From Acidobacteriaceae bacterium (GTDB lineage Bacteria; Acidobacteriota; Terriglobia; Terriglobales; Acidobacteriaceae), in contig JASHYS010000504.1 in assembly GCA_030042915.1 (NCBI GenBank), positions 1 through 6,339 on the forward strand: 6,339 nucleotides of DNA, in the 5' to 3' direction. The notes beneath the pieces are model-generated. The model made no database searches. It was not told the DNA's origin and was given only the letters and a program-made list of their open reading frames with translations. The position numbers were made by a program, and so were the translations under genes. Below, piece after piece: positions 1-5,373 of the stretch (position 1 is the first letter of the stretch; the number at the start of each line of letters is the position of its first letter).

Positions 1-1143
1 GCGCAGCCCATCCGCGTCGACTCCACCAAGGGCCTCATCGCCATCGCGCACAACGGCAACCTGGTGAACCTCGGCAATCTCCGCGAGCGCCTCGAACGCG
101 CTGGCGCCTACTTTCAAACCACCTCCGACTCTGAAATCATCGTCCAGCTCATCGCCCACTCCGGCGCCGCCAGCCTCGTCGACGCCATCGCCGACTCGCT
201 TTCGCAGGTTGAAGGCGCGTTCTCTATCGTGATGATGACGCGCGACCGTATCTTCGCCGCGCGCGATCCGCGCGGCTTCCGCCCGCTCTCCATGGGCCGC
301 ATGAAAAACCCCGACGGCTCTGACGCTGTCGTCGTCGCGTCCGAATCCTGCGCCTTCGATCTGCTCCGCGCCGAGTTTGTCCGTGATGTGCTGCCCGGCG
401 AGCTGGTCATGGTGAGTGAAGATGGCGTCACCAGCCGCCAATACGCCTCCGGCGTCCCGCAATCAAGCTGCATCTTCGAGCACGTTTACTTTGCGCGGCC
501 TGACTCGCGCATCTTCGGCCGCTGGGTCCAGGAGTCGCGCGACCAGATGGGCCGCCAGCTGGCGCGCGAATCCGGCGTTCCCGCTGACGTCGTGGTTCCC
601 GTTCCCGACTCCGGCGTCACCGCGGCGCTGGGCTACGCTGAAGAGGCGCACATTCCCTTCCGTCTCGGCCTCATCCGCAATCACTACGTGGGCCGCACCT
701 TCATCGAGCCCGAGCAGCGCGTGCGCGATTTCGGCGTGCGACTCAAGCTCAACCCGGTGCACAACCTGCTTGCCGGCAAACGCGTCATCCTCATCGACGA
801 CTCCATCATTCGCGGCACCACCAGCCGCAAAATCGTGCGCATGGTGCGCGGCGCCGGCGCCACCGAAGTGCATCTGCGCATCAGTTGCCCGCCCACCATC
901 TCGCCCTGCTTCTACGGCGTCGACACACCTTCCAAGCGCGATCTCATCGCCGCCAACCACTCCGTCGAAGAGATTCGCCGCTACATCGAAGCCGATTCCC
1001 TCGCCTATCTGTCCCTCGATGGCCTGCTCTCCTGCGTGCAGGATGAGAAAAAAACCGGCTACTGCACCGCCTGCTACACCGGCAACTACCCCACGCACTG
1101 GGTCGACGTTGAAGACATCCTGCCGGCCGCCGTCGGCTCCTAG
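1..1143 (+). CDS. purF: Amidophosphoribosyltransferase (glutamine PRPP amidotransferase), 5'-truncated by window edge
   Basis: Catalyses the first committed step of de novo purine synthesis: PRPP plus glutamine gives 5-phosphoribosylamine, in the cytoplasm. The frame is open from base 1 (380 codons, then TAG at 1141-1143). About 90-100 N-terminal residues, including the nucleophile Cys1, lie outside the window, judging from the usual ~470-500 residue length. Seen: the glutaminase-domain motif IAHNGNLVN at window residues 15-23 (its Asn-Gly corresponds to the oxyanion hole), TTSDSEII just after, and the PRPP-binding loop VILIDDSIIRGTTS at bases 784-825. Four Cys match the [4Fe-4S] ligands of Bacillus-type PurF: codons 469 (SSCIFE), 907 (SPCFYG), 1063 and 1072 (YCTACYTG). 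It is therefore the oxygen-sensitive, Fe-S class rather than the E. coli class. GTG at 64 is only an internal codon, not the start. The gene is convergent with the GH8 gene. Confidence 0.97.
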   Translation, partial: AQPIRVDSTKGLIAIAHNGNLVNLGNLRERLERAGAYFQTTSDSEIIVQLIAHSGAASLVDAIADSLSQVEGAFSIVMMTRDRIFAARDPRGFRPLSMGRMKNPDGSDAVVVASESCAFDLLRAEFVRDVLPGELVMVSEDGVTSRQYASGVPQSSCIFEHVYFARPDSRIFGRWVQESRDQMGRQLARESGVPADVVVPVPDSGVTAALGYAEEAHIPFRLGLIRNHYVGRTFIEPEQRVRDFGVRLKLNPVHNLLAGKRVILIDDSIIRGTTSRKIVRMVRGAGATEVHLRISCPPTISPCFYGVDTPSKRDLIAANHSVEEIRRYIEADSLAYLSLDGLLSCVQDEKKTGYCTACYTGNYPTHWVDVEDILPAAVGS

Positions 1144-1146
1144 CCA

Positions 1147-1170
1147 ACCGAGTAGCCTTTTTCCCTCGGT
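1147..1170. terminator. Possible hairpin between convergent purF and GH8 genes
   Basis: ACCGAG (1147-1152) is the reverse complement of CTCGGT (1165-1170), with a 12-nt loop that contains five T's. It lies in the 62-nt gap between two converging stop codons, where a bidirectional terminator would be expected. The stem is only 6 bp and no clean T-run follows on the plus strand, so this is a weak candidate. Confidence 0.3.
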
Positions 1171-1205
1171 CCCCGTTTCTTACGCCTATTCACCGGTTCA
1201 CTGCC

Positions 1206-2720
1206 TCACCGCTTCCCAACGATGCGGAACTCCCCACTCAGATGCATCATGCTCATCAGATAAAGCAATCCATCGTAGTAGCGCTGCTCGCCTGAAGGCA
1301 CCGGCATCTTCCACAACGCATCCACAAACGCCTTCGCCTCGGGCGAATCCGGCGCGGCCAGGCTGCCCACCGCCGTCGTTGCCACCATCCCCGGCGAGTG
1401 CGTCGTCGACAGCGGTTTTCCGTCCAGCGTGTACCGGTTCACAAACGCATCGATGCCCTGGCCGTAAAGAAATTTCTGAATCCTCGCGCTAAGCGCCATC
1501 TCGCGCGGGTCCTTGTGCCACCACGAGGAGTCCACGCTCCAATTGCTCACGCTGCGCCAGGAGTCGGCCATAAACGGCGTCGGCTTTCCGTCAAACCCCA
1601 TCACGGTCGAGCCGTCATAGTTGCTGCGATCCGGCGTCAGTCCCGTCTCCGGCCCCGTCACTCGATTGAAAAAATCCCGGCTCACATCCGCCGCCGTCGC
1701 CCAGAACGCACGATCCTCTACCGGCCCCCAGCGCGCCCACAATTCATAAAACGCCGGCAAATGATAGCTCGCGTCCGTCACGCCATCCGGCAGGTCGGGC
1801 ACGAACTTGATCATGAAGTGGCTCTCGTCCACCATCGGCCCGATCGTTTCCTGGCGCGCGGTCCGCGGAAAATGAAATGCCGGCACCGGGTGCCCGCTTT
1901 TCCTTGCCTCCTCCTCCATGCGGCGATTGTTCGGGCTCGGCCAGGGCTGATCCGGCTGCACAAATGGCTTATCGCCGGGATGAATGCGGAACGGGCCCAT
2001 TCCCGTCAGCACCGGATGATGCCGCATGCCGCGCAGAATCTTGTCCGCCTCCGCCTGGTAGTTGTAGATCCCCTTCCCGTTGCCCCACCTATGCGCCGCA
2101 AAATACAGCGCCATCGCGAAGTATTCTTCCCCGTCCGGCGCGGCTCCCGTCGAGCGCGGAGTTCCATCCGTATTCATCGACCAGGCAAAGTAACCCACCG
2201 AAGGATTCGTCGGATCGGTGATCAGCATGTAGGTGTGCGCCCAGTTCCAGATCGCGTCGAACTCGCGCTTCTTGTTGAGCTCCACGCAGATCATCATTCC
2301 GTAGCTCATGCCCTCGGTGCGCGCGTCGTTGTTTGCCCAGTCGGTAATGTACGCGAGCGTCCCGTTCTCGTTCGCTCCGGTTTCAAAATAGATGCGCTGC
2401 TCCTGCCCGTCGCCATGGAACAGTTGCTCAAACGCCTTCTCGATCCTGGCGCGCGTCTCTTGCGGCGTGTGCCCCTGCTCGGCAAACAGGTCGCGATATT
2501 TTCCCGTCTTGTAGGCGCCGTCGCCGTCTCCGGGAAAACGCTGAATATTCCCCAGCGGCGCATTCTCATGCGGGACTGGCCTTGCGATTACGAATCCAAC
2601 GGCCGGCGCTCCGGTCGCAGGCTGCGGCGCTGCATTTCCGCCGCCCGCCTGTGACCTGGCGACTCCTGCGAACAAGATCGAAAGACAAATTACAGACAGA
2701 AATCCCCGCAAGCGAAGCAT
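1206..2720 (-). CDS. Secreted glycoside hydrolase family 8, Rex-like (reducing-end xylose-releasing exo-oligoxylanase-like)
   Basis: A 504-residue inverting glycosidase of family GH8, probably acting on xylo-oligosaccharides outside the cytoplasm. Residues 1-23 form a signal peptide (Arg-rich start, hydrophobic core, ARS-Q cleavage region; no lipobox). The fold matches Bacillus halodurans Rex along its length, recalled from memory: GAYKTGKYRDLF (68-79), RTEGMSYGM with the likely general acid E136, WNW (158-160), GYFAWSM (176-182), PDGEEYF (195-201, D196), SYHLPAFYELW (318-328), ADSWR with the likely general base D386, the H441 loop (TTHSPG), and RYYDGLLYLM near the C terminus. Rex itself is shorter (~390 residues) and cytoplasmic. 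The extra length is the signal peptide plus Ala/Pro-rich linker and an insert at about 241-300. The start is supported by AAGGAAGG (2727-2734, read on the minus strand) 6 nt before ATG. GH8 also holds endoglucanases, chitosanases and endoxylanases, so the substrate is inferred. Confidence 0.9.
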   Translation of the reverse strand: MLRLRGFLSVICLSILFAGVARSQAGGGNAAPQPATGAPAVGFVIARPVPHENAPLGNIQRFPGDGDGAYKTGKYRDLFAEQGHTPQETRARIEKAFEQLFHGDGQEQRIYFETGANENGTLAYITDWANNDARTEGMSYGMMICVELNKKREFDAIWNWAHTYMLITDPTNPSVGYFAWSMNTDGTPRSTGAAPDGEEYFAMALYFAAHRWGNGKGIYNYQAEADKILRGMRHHPVLTGMGPFRIHPGDKPFVQPDQPWPSPNNRRMEEEARKSGHPVPAFHFPRTARQETIGPMVDESHFMIKFVPDLPDGVTDASYHLPAFYELWARWGPVEDRAFWATAADVSRDFFNRVTGPETGLTPDRSNYDGSTVMGFDGKPTPFMADSWRSVSNWSVDSSWWHKDPREMALSARIQKFLYGQGIDAFVNRYTLDGKPLSTTHSPGMVATTAVGSLAAPDSPEAKAFVDALWKMPVPSGEQRYYDGLLYLMSMMHLSGEFRIVGKR

Positions 2721-2798
2721 CCACGGCCTTCCTTCCCAGAAACCCAGAATAATCGATTTAGTTATCGGGAGTCGCTACCATGGATCCAGACCGCGCTC

Positions 2799-3164
2799 AT
2801 GGTTGCCGCTGCTATTTTCGTTCTCCTCGTTCATCTTGTCTGGATCGCGCTTGTGATCTTCGGCGCGCTCTGGACGCGCGGCCGCCCCGTGTGGACCACA
2901 TTGCACATTCTCTCTCTTTTATGGGGAATCGCCGGTGAAGCCGGTCCCTGGCCCTGCCCGCTCACCCTCGCCGAGCAGCATTTCGAATCGCGCGCCGGTT
3001 TCGCAGCGTATCACGGCAGCTTCCTGCTGCACACCCTCGACGCTCTGGTTTACCCCAACCTGCCCGATTGGCTCATCACCATGACCGGCGTCGCCGTCTG
3101 CGTGCTTAATCTCGGCGTCTACGCCTGGCGCTTCAGGAAATCCCGCTTTCGCGCAGCCGGCTAG
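2799..3164 (+). CDS. DUF2784-type small inner-membrane protein, start uncertain
   Basis: A 121-residue membrane protein with three predicted helices: about residues 2-24, 33-50 and 92-110, with a basic C-terminal tail (RFRKSRFR). The pattern matches DUF2784 as I recall it: HLVWIALVIFGAL in helix 1, LLWGIAGEAGPWPCPLTLAEQ (signature CPLT around 53-56) after helix 2, FLLHTLDALVYPNLPDW, then a last helix ending NLGVYAW. The function of the family is unknown. It is divergent from the GH8 gene with a short shared upstream region. The ATG at 2799 has no good Shine-Dalgarno site, whereas GGGAG (2767-2771) is well placed for an ATG at 2780 in another frame (MDPDRA...). The frame of the protein is itself open upstream without another usual start, so the N terminus may be misread or frameshifted. 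Confidence 0.8.
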   Translation: MVAAAIFVLLVHLVWIALVIFGALWTRGRPVWTTLHILSLLWGIAGEAGPWPCPLTLAEQHFESRAGFAAYHGSFLLHTLDALVYPNLPDWLITMTGVAVCVLNLGVYAWRFRKSRFRAAG

Positions 3165-3170
3165 CACGCT

Positions 3171-3219
3171 TCACGATCCACAAGTCACGATTCACGAACC
3201 ACGAGTCACGATCCACGAA
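3171..3219. repeat. Degenerate 7-bp tandem array, consensus YCACGAN, seven units
   Basis: Seven consecutive heptamers: TCACGAT, CCACAAG, TCACGAT, TCACGAA, CCACGAG, TCACGAT, CCACGAA. They start 6 nt after the DUF2784 stop codon and run into the 3' end of the minus-strand duplicated-domain gene, supplying its stop codon and its last few codons (…RGS-stop). The array fills the whole gap between the two converging genes. No clear hairpin or T-run is associated with it. Similar short, degenerate tandem repeats usually reflect slippage; a function is not visible. Confidence 0.85.
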
Positions 3220-3922
3220 CGGTTGTCATCTGCGCGCTCCAACTCCCATCCTCGGTGCCCAGCGTGAAATCAATCTGTCCCGCAGAGACCTTTCCCTTGT
3301 AAACCACCTTGTAGGTCGTCCCCTGGTAGTCGGTGTTCACCCAGAACGTCACGGTGTCGCCGTCAATCTTCCCTTCGTGAATCTCCGCCGGTGTTGTTGG
3401 CAGTCCCTCCACCGCTCCGGTCACCGCGCCGTTGTCGCTGGTCAAATGAATTACCAGCGGCACGCTCGTGCCGTTGAAATCGAATGCTCCCTTCCACGTT
3501 CCGCTCACATCGACCGCAGCCGGCACAGCCGCCGGCGCTGTATCGCTTCCCTTTGCCGCCGTCATCTGCGCGGTGAAGCTTCCATCATCGGTGCCAAACG
3601 TAAACGCGATCTCGTCTCCCGCGGGCGACACCTTGCCCTTGAAAACCAATTTGTAGGTCTGGCCCTCGTAGTCGGTATCCAGGGTGAACGCGATGCCATC
3701 GGCGTCGGCTTTGCCGTCGTGAATTTCGGCGGGCGTTGTCGGCAATCCTTCCACCGTCCCCGTCACCGCACCATTTGCCACCATCAAATGAAACACCAAC
3801 GGCACGCTGGTCCCTTGAAAATCGAAGCTCCCCTTCCACGTTCCGGTTGCATCGGCGGCGTGCGCCGCAGGAATCACCGCCATCATTGCCGCCAGCGCCG
3901 CTGCCCGCCACAGAGTCTTCAT
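3206..3922 (-). CDS. Exported protein of two tandem ~98-residue beta-rich repeats (uncharacterised)
   Basis: A 238-residue protein of unknown function. The start chosen is ATG at 3920-3922, preceded by GGAGGG (3930-3935, minus strand) at 7-nt spacing. A longer reading from 3958 would add 12 residues ahead of a classical signal peptide (MKTLWRAAALAAMMAVIPAAHA, cut near residue 22) and is unlikely. The mature protein has repeat 1 (27-124), an Ala/Pro linker (125-140) and repeat 2 (141-238). Each begins GTWKG.FDF.GTSVPLV, has the block GAVTG.VEGLPTTPAEIH.GK, then TDY.G.TYK, KGKVS, and ends FT.GT.DGS...QMT. The alternating pattern and GTW start suggest a small beta-barrel or lipocalin-like sandwich; this is inference. 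No catalytic motif, Cys or membrane anchor is seen in the mature part, so it is probably periplasmic or secreted. It appears monocistronic. Confidence 0.85.
   Translation of the reverse strand: MKTLWRAAALAAMMAVIPAAHAADATGTWKGSFDFQGTSVPLVFHLMVANGAVTGTVEGLPTTPAEIHDGKADADGIAFTLDTDYEGQTYKLVFKGKVSPAGDEIAFTFGTDDGSFTAQMTAAKGSDTAPAAVPAAVDVSGTWKGAFDFNGTSVPLVIHLTSDNGAVTGAVEGLPTTPAEIHEGKIDGDTVTFWVNTDYQGTTYKVVYKGKVSAGQIDFTLGTEDGSWSAQMTTVRGS
3209..3844 (-). repeat. Intragenic tandem duplication (repeat 1 at 3551-3844, repeat 2 at 3209-3502)
   Basis: Two ~294-bp coding blocks, separated by a 48-bp linker, encode the two domains of the exported protein. By eye about 73% of residues are identical over the first ~73 aligned positions, including one block of 13 identical residues ending in IH. 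The nucleotide sequences are similar but clearly diverged at third positions, so the duplication is not very recent. Confidence 0.88.
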
Positions 3923-3959
3923 GCCAAAACCCTCCGAAAGCAAAAACGAGTCTACCACG

Positions 3960-4055
3960 CTCCGTCCCTTGTCACCTCTTCACCTTGTCCGCCGTCCCTC
4001 CGCCCACTCGTCCCCTCGTCCCCCGTCTTTCTCGTTCCCTTGTCACCTTGTTCCC
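3960..4055. repeat. Degenerate 8-bp tandem array, consensus near TCGTCCCC / TTGTCACC, about 12 units
   Basis: Read in steps of eight: CTCCGTCC, CTTGTCAC, CTCTTCAC, CTTGTCCG, CCGTCCCT, CCGCCCAC, TCGTCCCC, TCGTCCCC, CGTCTTTC, TCGTTCCC, TTGTCACC, TTGTTCCC. Two units are identical; the rest vary, with one phase slip near the middle. The plus strand is almost purine-free. The array lies 38 nt upstream of the exported-protein start, where its transcript leader or promoter would be. Confidence 0.75.
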
Positions 4056-4056
4056 T

Positions 4057-4087
4057 GCCGGGTCCCCCGGCGAGCGGTCTTTGCTCG
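4057..4087. other. Two adjoining GC-rich hairpins
   Basis: GCCGGG (4057-4062) pairs with CCCGGC (4066-4071) over a 3-nt loop. CGAGC (4071-4075) pairs with GCTCG (4083-4087) over a 7-nt loop. The hairpins are back to back and share base 4071. On either strand they are followed by no clear T-run, so they are not convincing terminators. They could limit read-through or simply be structured spacer. Confidence 0.45.
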
Positions 4088-4106
4088 CTGGGTGGCTCGT
4101 CCCCTG

Positions 4107-4143
4107 TATTTAATGTCACAGGACGTTCACACTCCCGCTGTGA
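4107..4143 (+). promoter_or_regulatory. AT-rich promoter-like island with adjoining inverted repeat
   Basis: TATTTAAT (4107-4114) is the only AT-rich octamer in a GC-rich spacer; TTTAAT within it matches 5 of 6 bases of a sigma-70 -10 box. No good -35 box is found at the correct distance: TTGCTC at 4081-4086 is too far away. Immediately downstream TCACAG (4116-4121) and CTGTGA (4138-4143) form a 6-bp inverted repeat with a 16-nt spacer, a possible operator or hairpin. Its order is the reverse of a CRP-type TGTGA-N6-TCACA site. It is the most likely place for EF-G gene transcription to start, but the evidence is thin. Confidence 0.3.
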
Positions 4144-4153
4144 TAGCATCCGT

Positions 4154-4222
4154 TTTTCGAGAAAAGGCGCACGGCGGAGCCCTTTTTTCCGCCGCCGAAT
4201 CGCAGAACTCTGCGCCTTTTTT
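4154..4222 (+). promoter_or_regulatory. Structured 5' leader with competing stems and a terminator-like T-run
   Basis: Several inverted repeats are nested here. AAAAGGCGCA (4162-4171) is the exact reverse complement of TGCGCCTTTT (4211-4220), a 10-bp outer stem. Inside it CGGCGGA (4172-4178) pairs with TCCGCCG (4188-4194). A third stem, CGCAG (4201-4205) with CTGCG (4210-4214) over a 4-nt loop, is followed two bases later by T6 (4217-4222), which is the shape of a small intrinsic terminator. The third stem and the outer stem both use 4211-4214, so they cannot form together. That is the geometry of an attenuator, upstream of the EF-G-like gene. TTTTC-GA-GAAAA (4154-4165) is a further small inverted repeat. 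No known riboswitch is recognised. Confidence 0.4.
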
Positions 4223-4264
4223 CTGGCGCGGGCCAGCCGAAGGCGGCTGCCCCACCGCAGGTGG
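4221..4264 (+). repeat. Copy 1 of a ~44-bp hairpin-containing interspersed repeat
   Basis: This begins TTCTGGCGCGG and ends CGCAGGTGG, with the core CGAAGGC.GCTGCCC. It contains a perfect stem CAGCCG-AAGG-CGGCTG (4234-4249), extended outside a C/C mismatch by GGG (4230-4232) with CCC (4251-4253). Similarity to copy 2 may extend left to about 4212 (GCGC followed by T's). The right end abuts and shares two G's with the Shine-Dalgarno GGAGGAG (4263-4269) of the EF-G-like gene. Confidence 0.75.
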
Positions 4265-4275
4265 AGGAGAAGCAC

Positions 4276-5373
4276 ATGAAAACGTACCAGGGAAGTGAAA
4301 TCAGAAATGTCGCTGTAGCGGGGCATGCACAATGCGGCAAAACGACGCTGATTTCCGCATTGCTGCATGCCGCCAAAATGACTCCCGCGCAGGGCCGTGT
4401 CGCCGACGGCTCGGCCGTCACCGCCTACGACGACGAGGAAATCGCCCGTGGCACCACCATGCAGAACGCCGTCGCCTTTGCCGAATGGCAGGGCACCAAA
4501 ATCAACCTGGTCGATACCCCCGGCTTCCACATGTTCTCGCACGAAGCCCGCGCCGCGCTCTTCCCCGTCGAATCCGCTATCGTCGTTGTCAATGCTCAGA
4601 ACGGTGTCGAGCCGGTCACCGAGCGCGTGTGGCGCTACGCTGAAGAAGCCAACGTACCCCGCATCGTCCTCATCAACCAAATGGACCACCCCAAGGCCGG
4701 CGGCGGCTCGGGCCTGAGCGCCCTCATTGACGACCTGCACGAGCGCTGGGGCCGCAACTGTGTTCCCGTCCAGTTGCCCATCTCCGATGCCAACGGCTTT
4801 CACGGCGTCGTCGATCTTGTCACCATGGAGGCGTACACCTACACGCCCGGCGGCGACGGCCACGGAAAGATGAGCAAAGAGATTCCCGCCGAACTCGCTG
4901 CCGACGCCAAGGCCCGCCACGAAGCATTGGTCGAGCTGGTTGCCGAAGGCAAAGACGAGCTGATGGAAGAATTCTTTGAGAAGGGCACCATCCCCGAAGA
5001 TCACCTCATCGCCGCGCTCCACGAAGCCATTCGCGAAGATCGCATTTTTCCCGTCCTGTTTTCCAGCGGCCTCGCCAATATGGCCCTCGATCATCTCCTC
5101 GACTTCATCAAGGTCTACGCGCCCTCACCGGTCGAACGCGAGCCGATTGAGGCGGCGCTTTCTTCTGGCGCGGACGGGTCGAAGGCCGCTGCCCGTCGCA
5201 GGTGGCGCGCAAAGTTGCCGACAGCGAGCCCGTCGCCGCCGTCGTCTTCAAAACCATGTCGGACCCTTTCGCCGGCCGCATCAGCTTCTTTAAAGTGGTC
5301 AGTGGCGTTCTCAAGAACGACGCCACGCTTGAAAACTTCACCCGCCGCGGCTCAGAAAAGCTCTCGCACCTGA
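4276..5373 (+). CDS. fusA: EF-G-like translational GTPase (EF-G2-type paralogue), N-terminal part of a frameshifted gene
   Basis: GTPase domain of an elongation factor G paralogue, a cytoplasmic ribosome-associated factor. The start is ATG 4276, with GGAGGAG (4263-4269) 6 nt upstream; an in-frame GTG at 4261 would overlap that site. Motifs seen: G1 GHAQCGKT (16-23), G2 RGTT (58-61, usually RGIT), G3 DTPGF (80-84, usually DTPGH; EF-G2-type proteins often have Tyr here), G4 NQMD (134-137, usually NKMD), and a G5-like FSSGL before DHLLDFIKVYAPSPVEREP. The protein follows the family to about base 5162. After that this frame becomes Arg/Ser/Pro-rich and unlike EF-G, ending at TGA 5371. The real continuation is in the frame of 5202-6339. 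The usual G' insert region looks short. It is not beside rpsL/rpsG/tuf, so it is probably not the housekeeping copy; the symbol is by family only. Confidence 0.88.
   Translation: MKTYQGSEIRNVAVAGHAQCGKTTLISALLHAAKMTPAQGRVADGSAVTAYDDEEIARGTTMQNAVAFAEWQGTKINLVDTPGFHMFSHEARAALFPVESAIVVVNAQNGVEPVTERVWRYAEEANVPRIVLINQMDHPKAGGGSGLSALIDDLHERWGRNCVPVQLPISDANGFHGVVDLVTMEAYTYTPGGDGHGKMSKEIPAELAADAKARHEALVELVAEGKDELMEEFFEKGTIPEDHLIAALHEAIREDRIFPVLFSSGLANMALDHLLDFIKVYAPSPVEREPIEAALSSGADGSKAAARRRWRAKLPTASPSPPSSSKPCRTLSPAASASLKWSVAFSRTTPRLKTSPAAAQKSSRT
5163..5205 (+). repeat. Copy 2 of the ~44-bp repeat, inside the EF-G-like gene at the frame break
   Basis: 43 nt that align with 4221-4264: identical TTCTGGCGCGG at the left, CGAAGGC.GCTGCCC in the middle and CGCAGGTGG at the right, with about seven substitutions and one single-base gap by eye. 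Its best stem is GACGGG (5173-5178) with CCCGTC (5192-5197), a different register from the stem of copy 1. The two reading frames of the EF-G-like gene exchange within or beside this segment. Confidence 0.75.

Larger units (their letters stand above)
3923..4275. other. Long divergent intergenic region, about 350 nt, no gene
   Basis: This region separates the minus-strand exported-protein gene from the plus-strand EF-G-like gene. I see no credible coding sequence: the open frames here are low-complexity pyrimidine-rich readings. From left to right it holds the RBS of the exported protein, an 8-bp tandem array (3960-4055), GC hairpins (4057-4087), an AT-rich island (4107-4114) beside an inverted repeat, nested inverted repeats with a T-run (4154-4222), and copy 1 of a ~44-bp repeat ending just before the EF-G ribosome binding site. 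It must carry promoters for both directions, but neither is clear. Confidence 0.7.

Noticed and set aside
416..1492. Plus-strand open frame overlapping purF in another frame
   Set aside because: The product is low-complexity Ala/Ser/Pro-rich; purF motifs are unambiguous in the other frame over the same bases.
1398..2654. Long plus-strand open frame opposite the GH8 gene
   Set aside because: Its product is an Arg/His-rich sequence without family features, caused by the GC-rich codon pattern of the well-supported minus-strand GH8 gene.
3171..3219. CRISPR array
   Set aside because: Units are 7 bp, contiguous and degenerate, with no spacers and no cas genes.
4116..4143. CRP/FNR-type binding site
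   Set aside because: The half-sites are in the reversed order (TCACAG…CTGTGA) with a 16-nt spacer, not TGTGA-N6-TCACA.
3736..4298. Plus-strand small open frames across the divergent intergenic region
   Set aside because: They are Pro/Ser/Arg-rich readings of pyrimidine-rich repeats, with no credible start site or homology.
3952..5094. Long minus-strand open frame opposite the EF-G-like gene
   Set aside because: It is Gly/Val/Asp-rich with no recognisable domain and is antisense to the conserved GTPase motifs. It also crosses the 8-bp array.
5163..5373. C-terminal 70 residues of the N-terminal EF-G frame as a genuine alternative tail
   Set aside because: The sequence is Arg/Ser/Pro-rich and unlike any EF-G, while the overlapping shifted frame encodes conserved domain II over the same bases.
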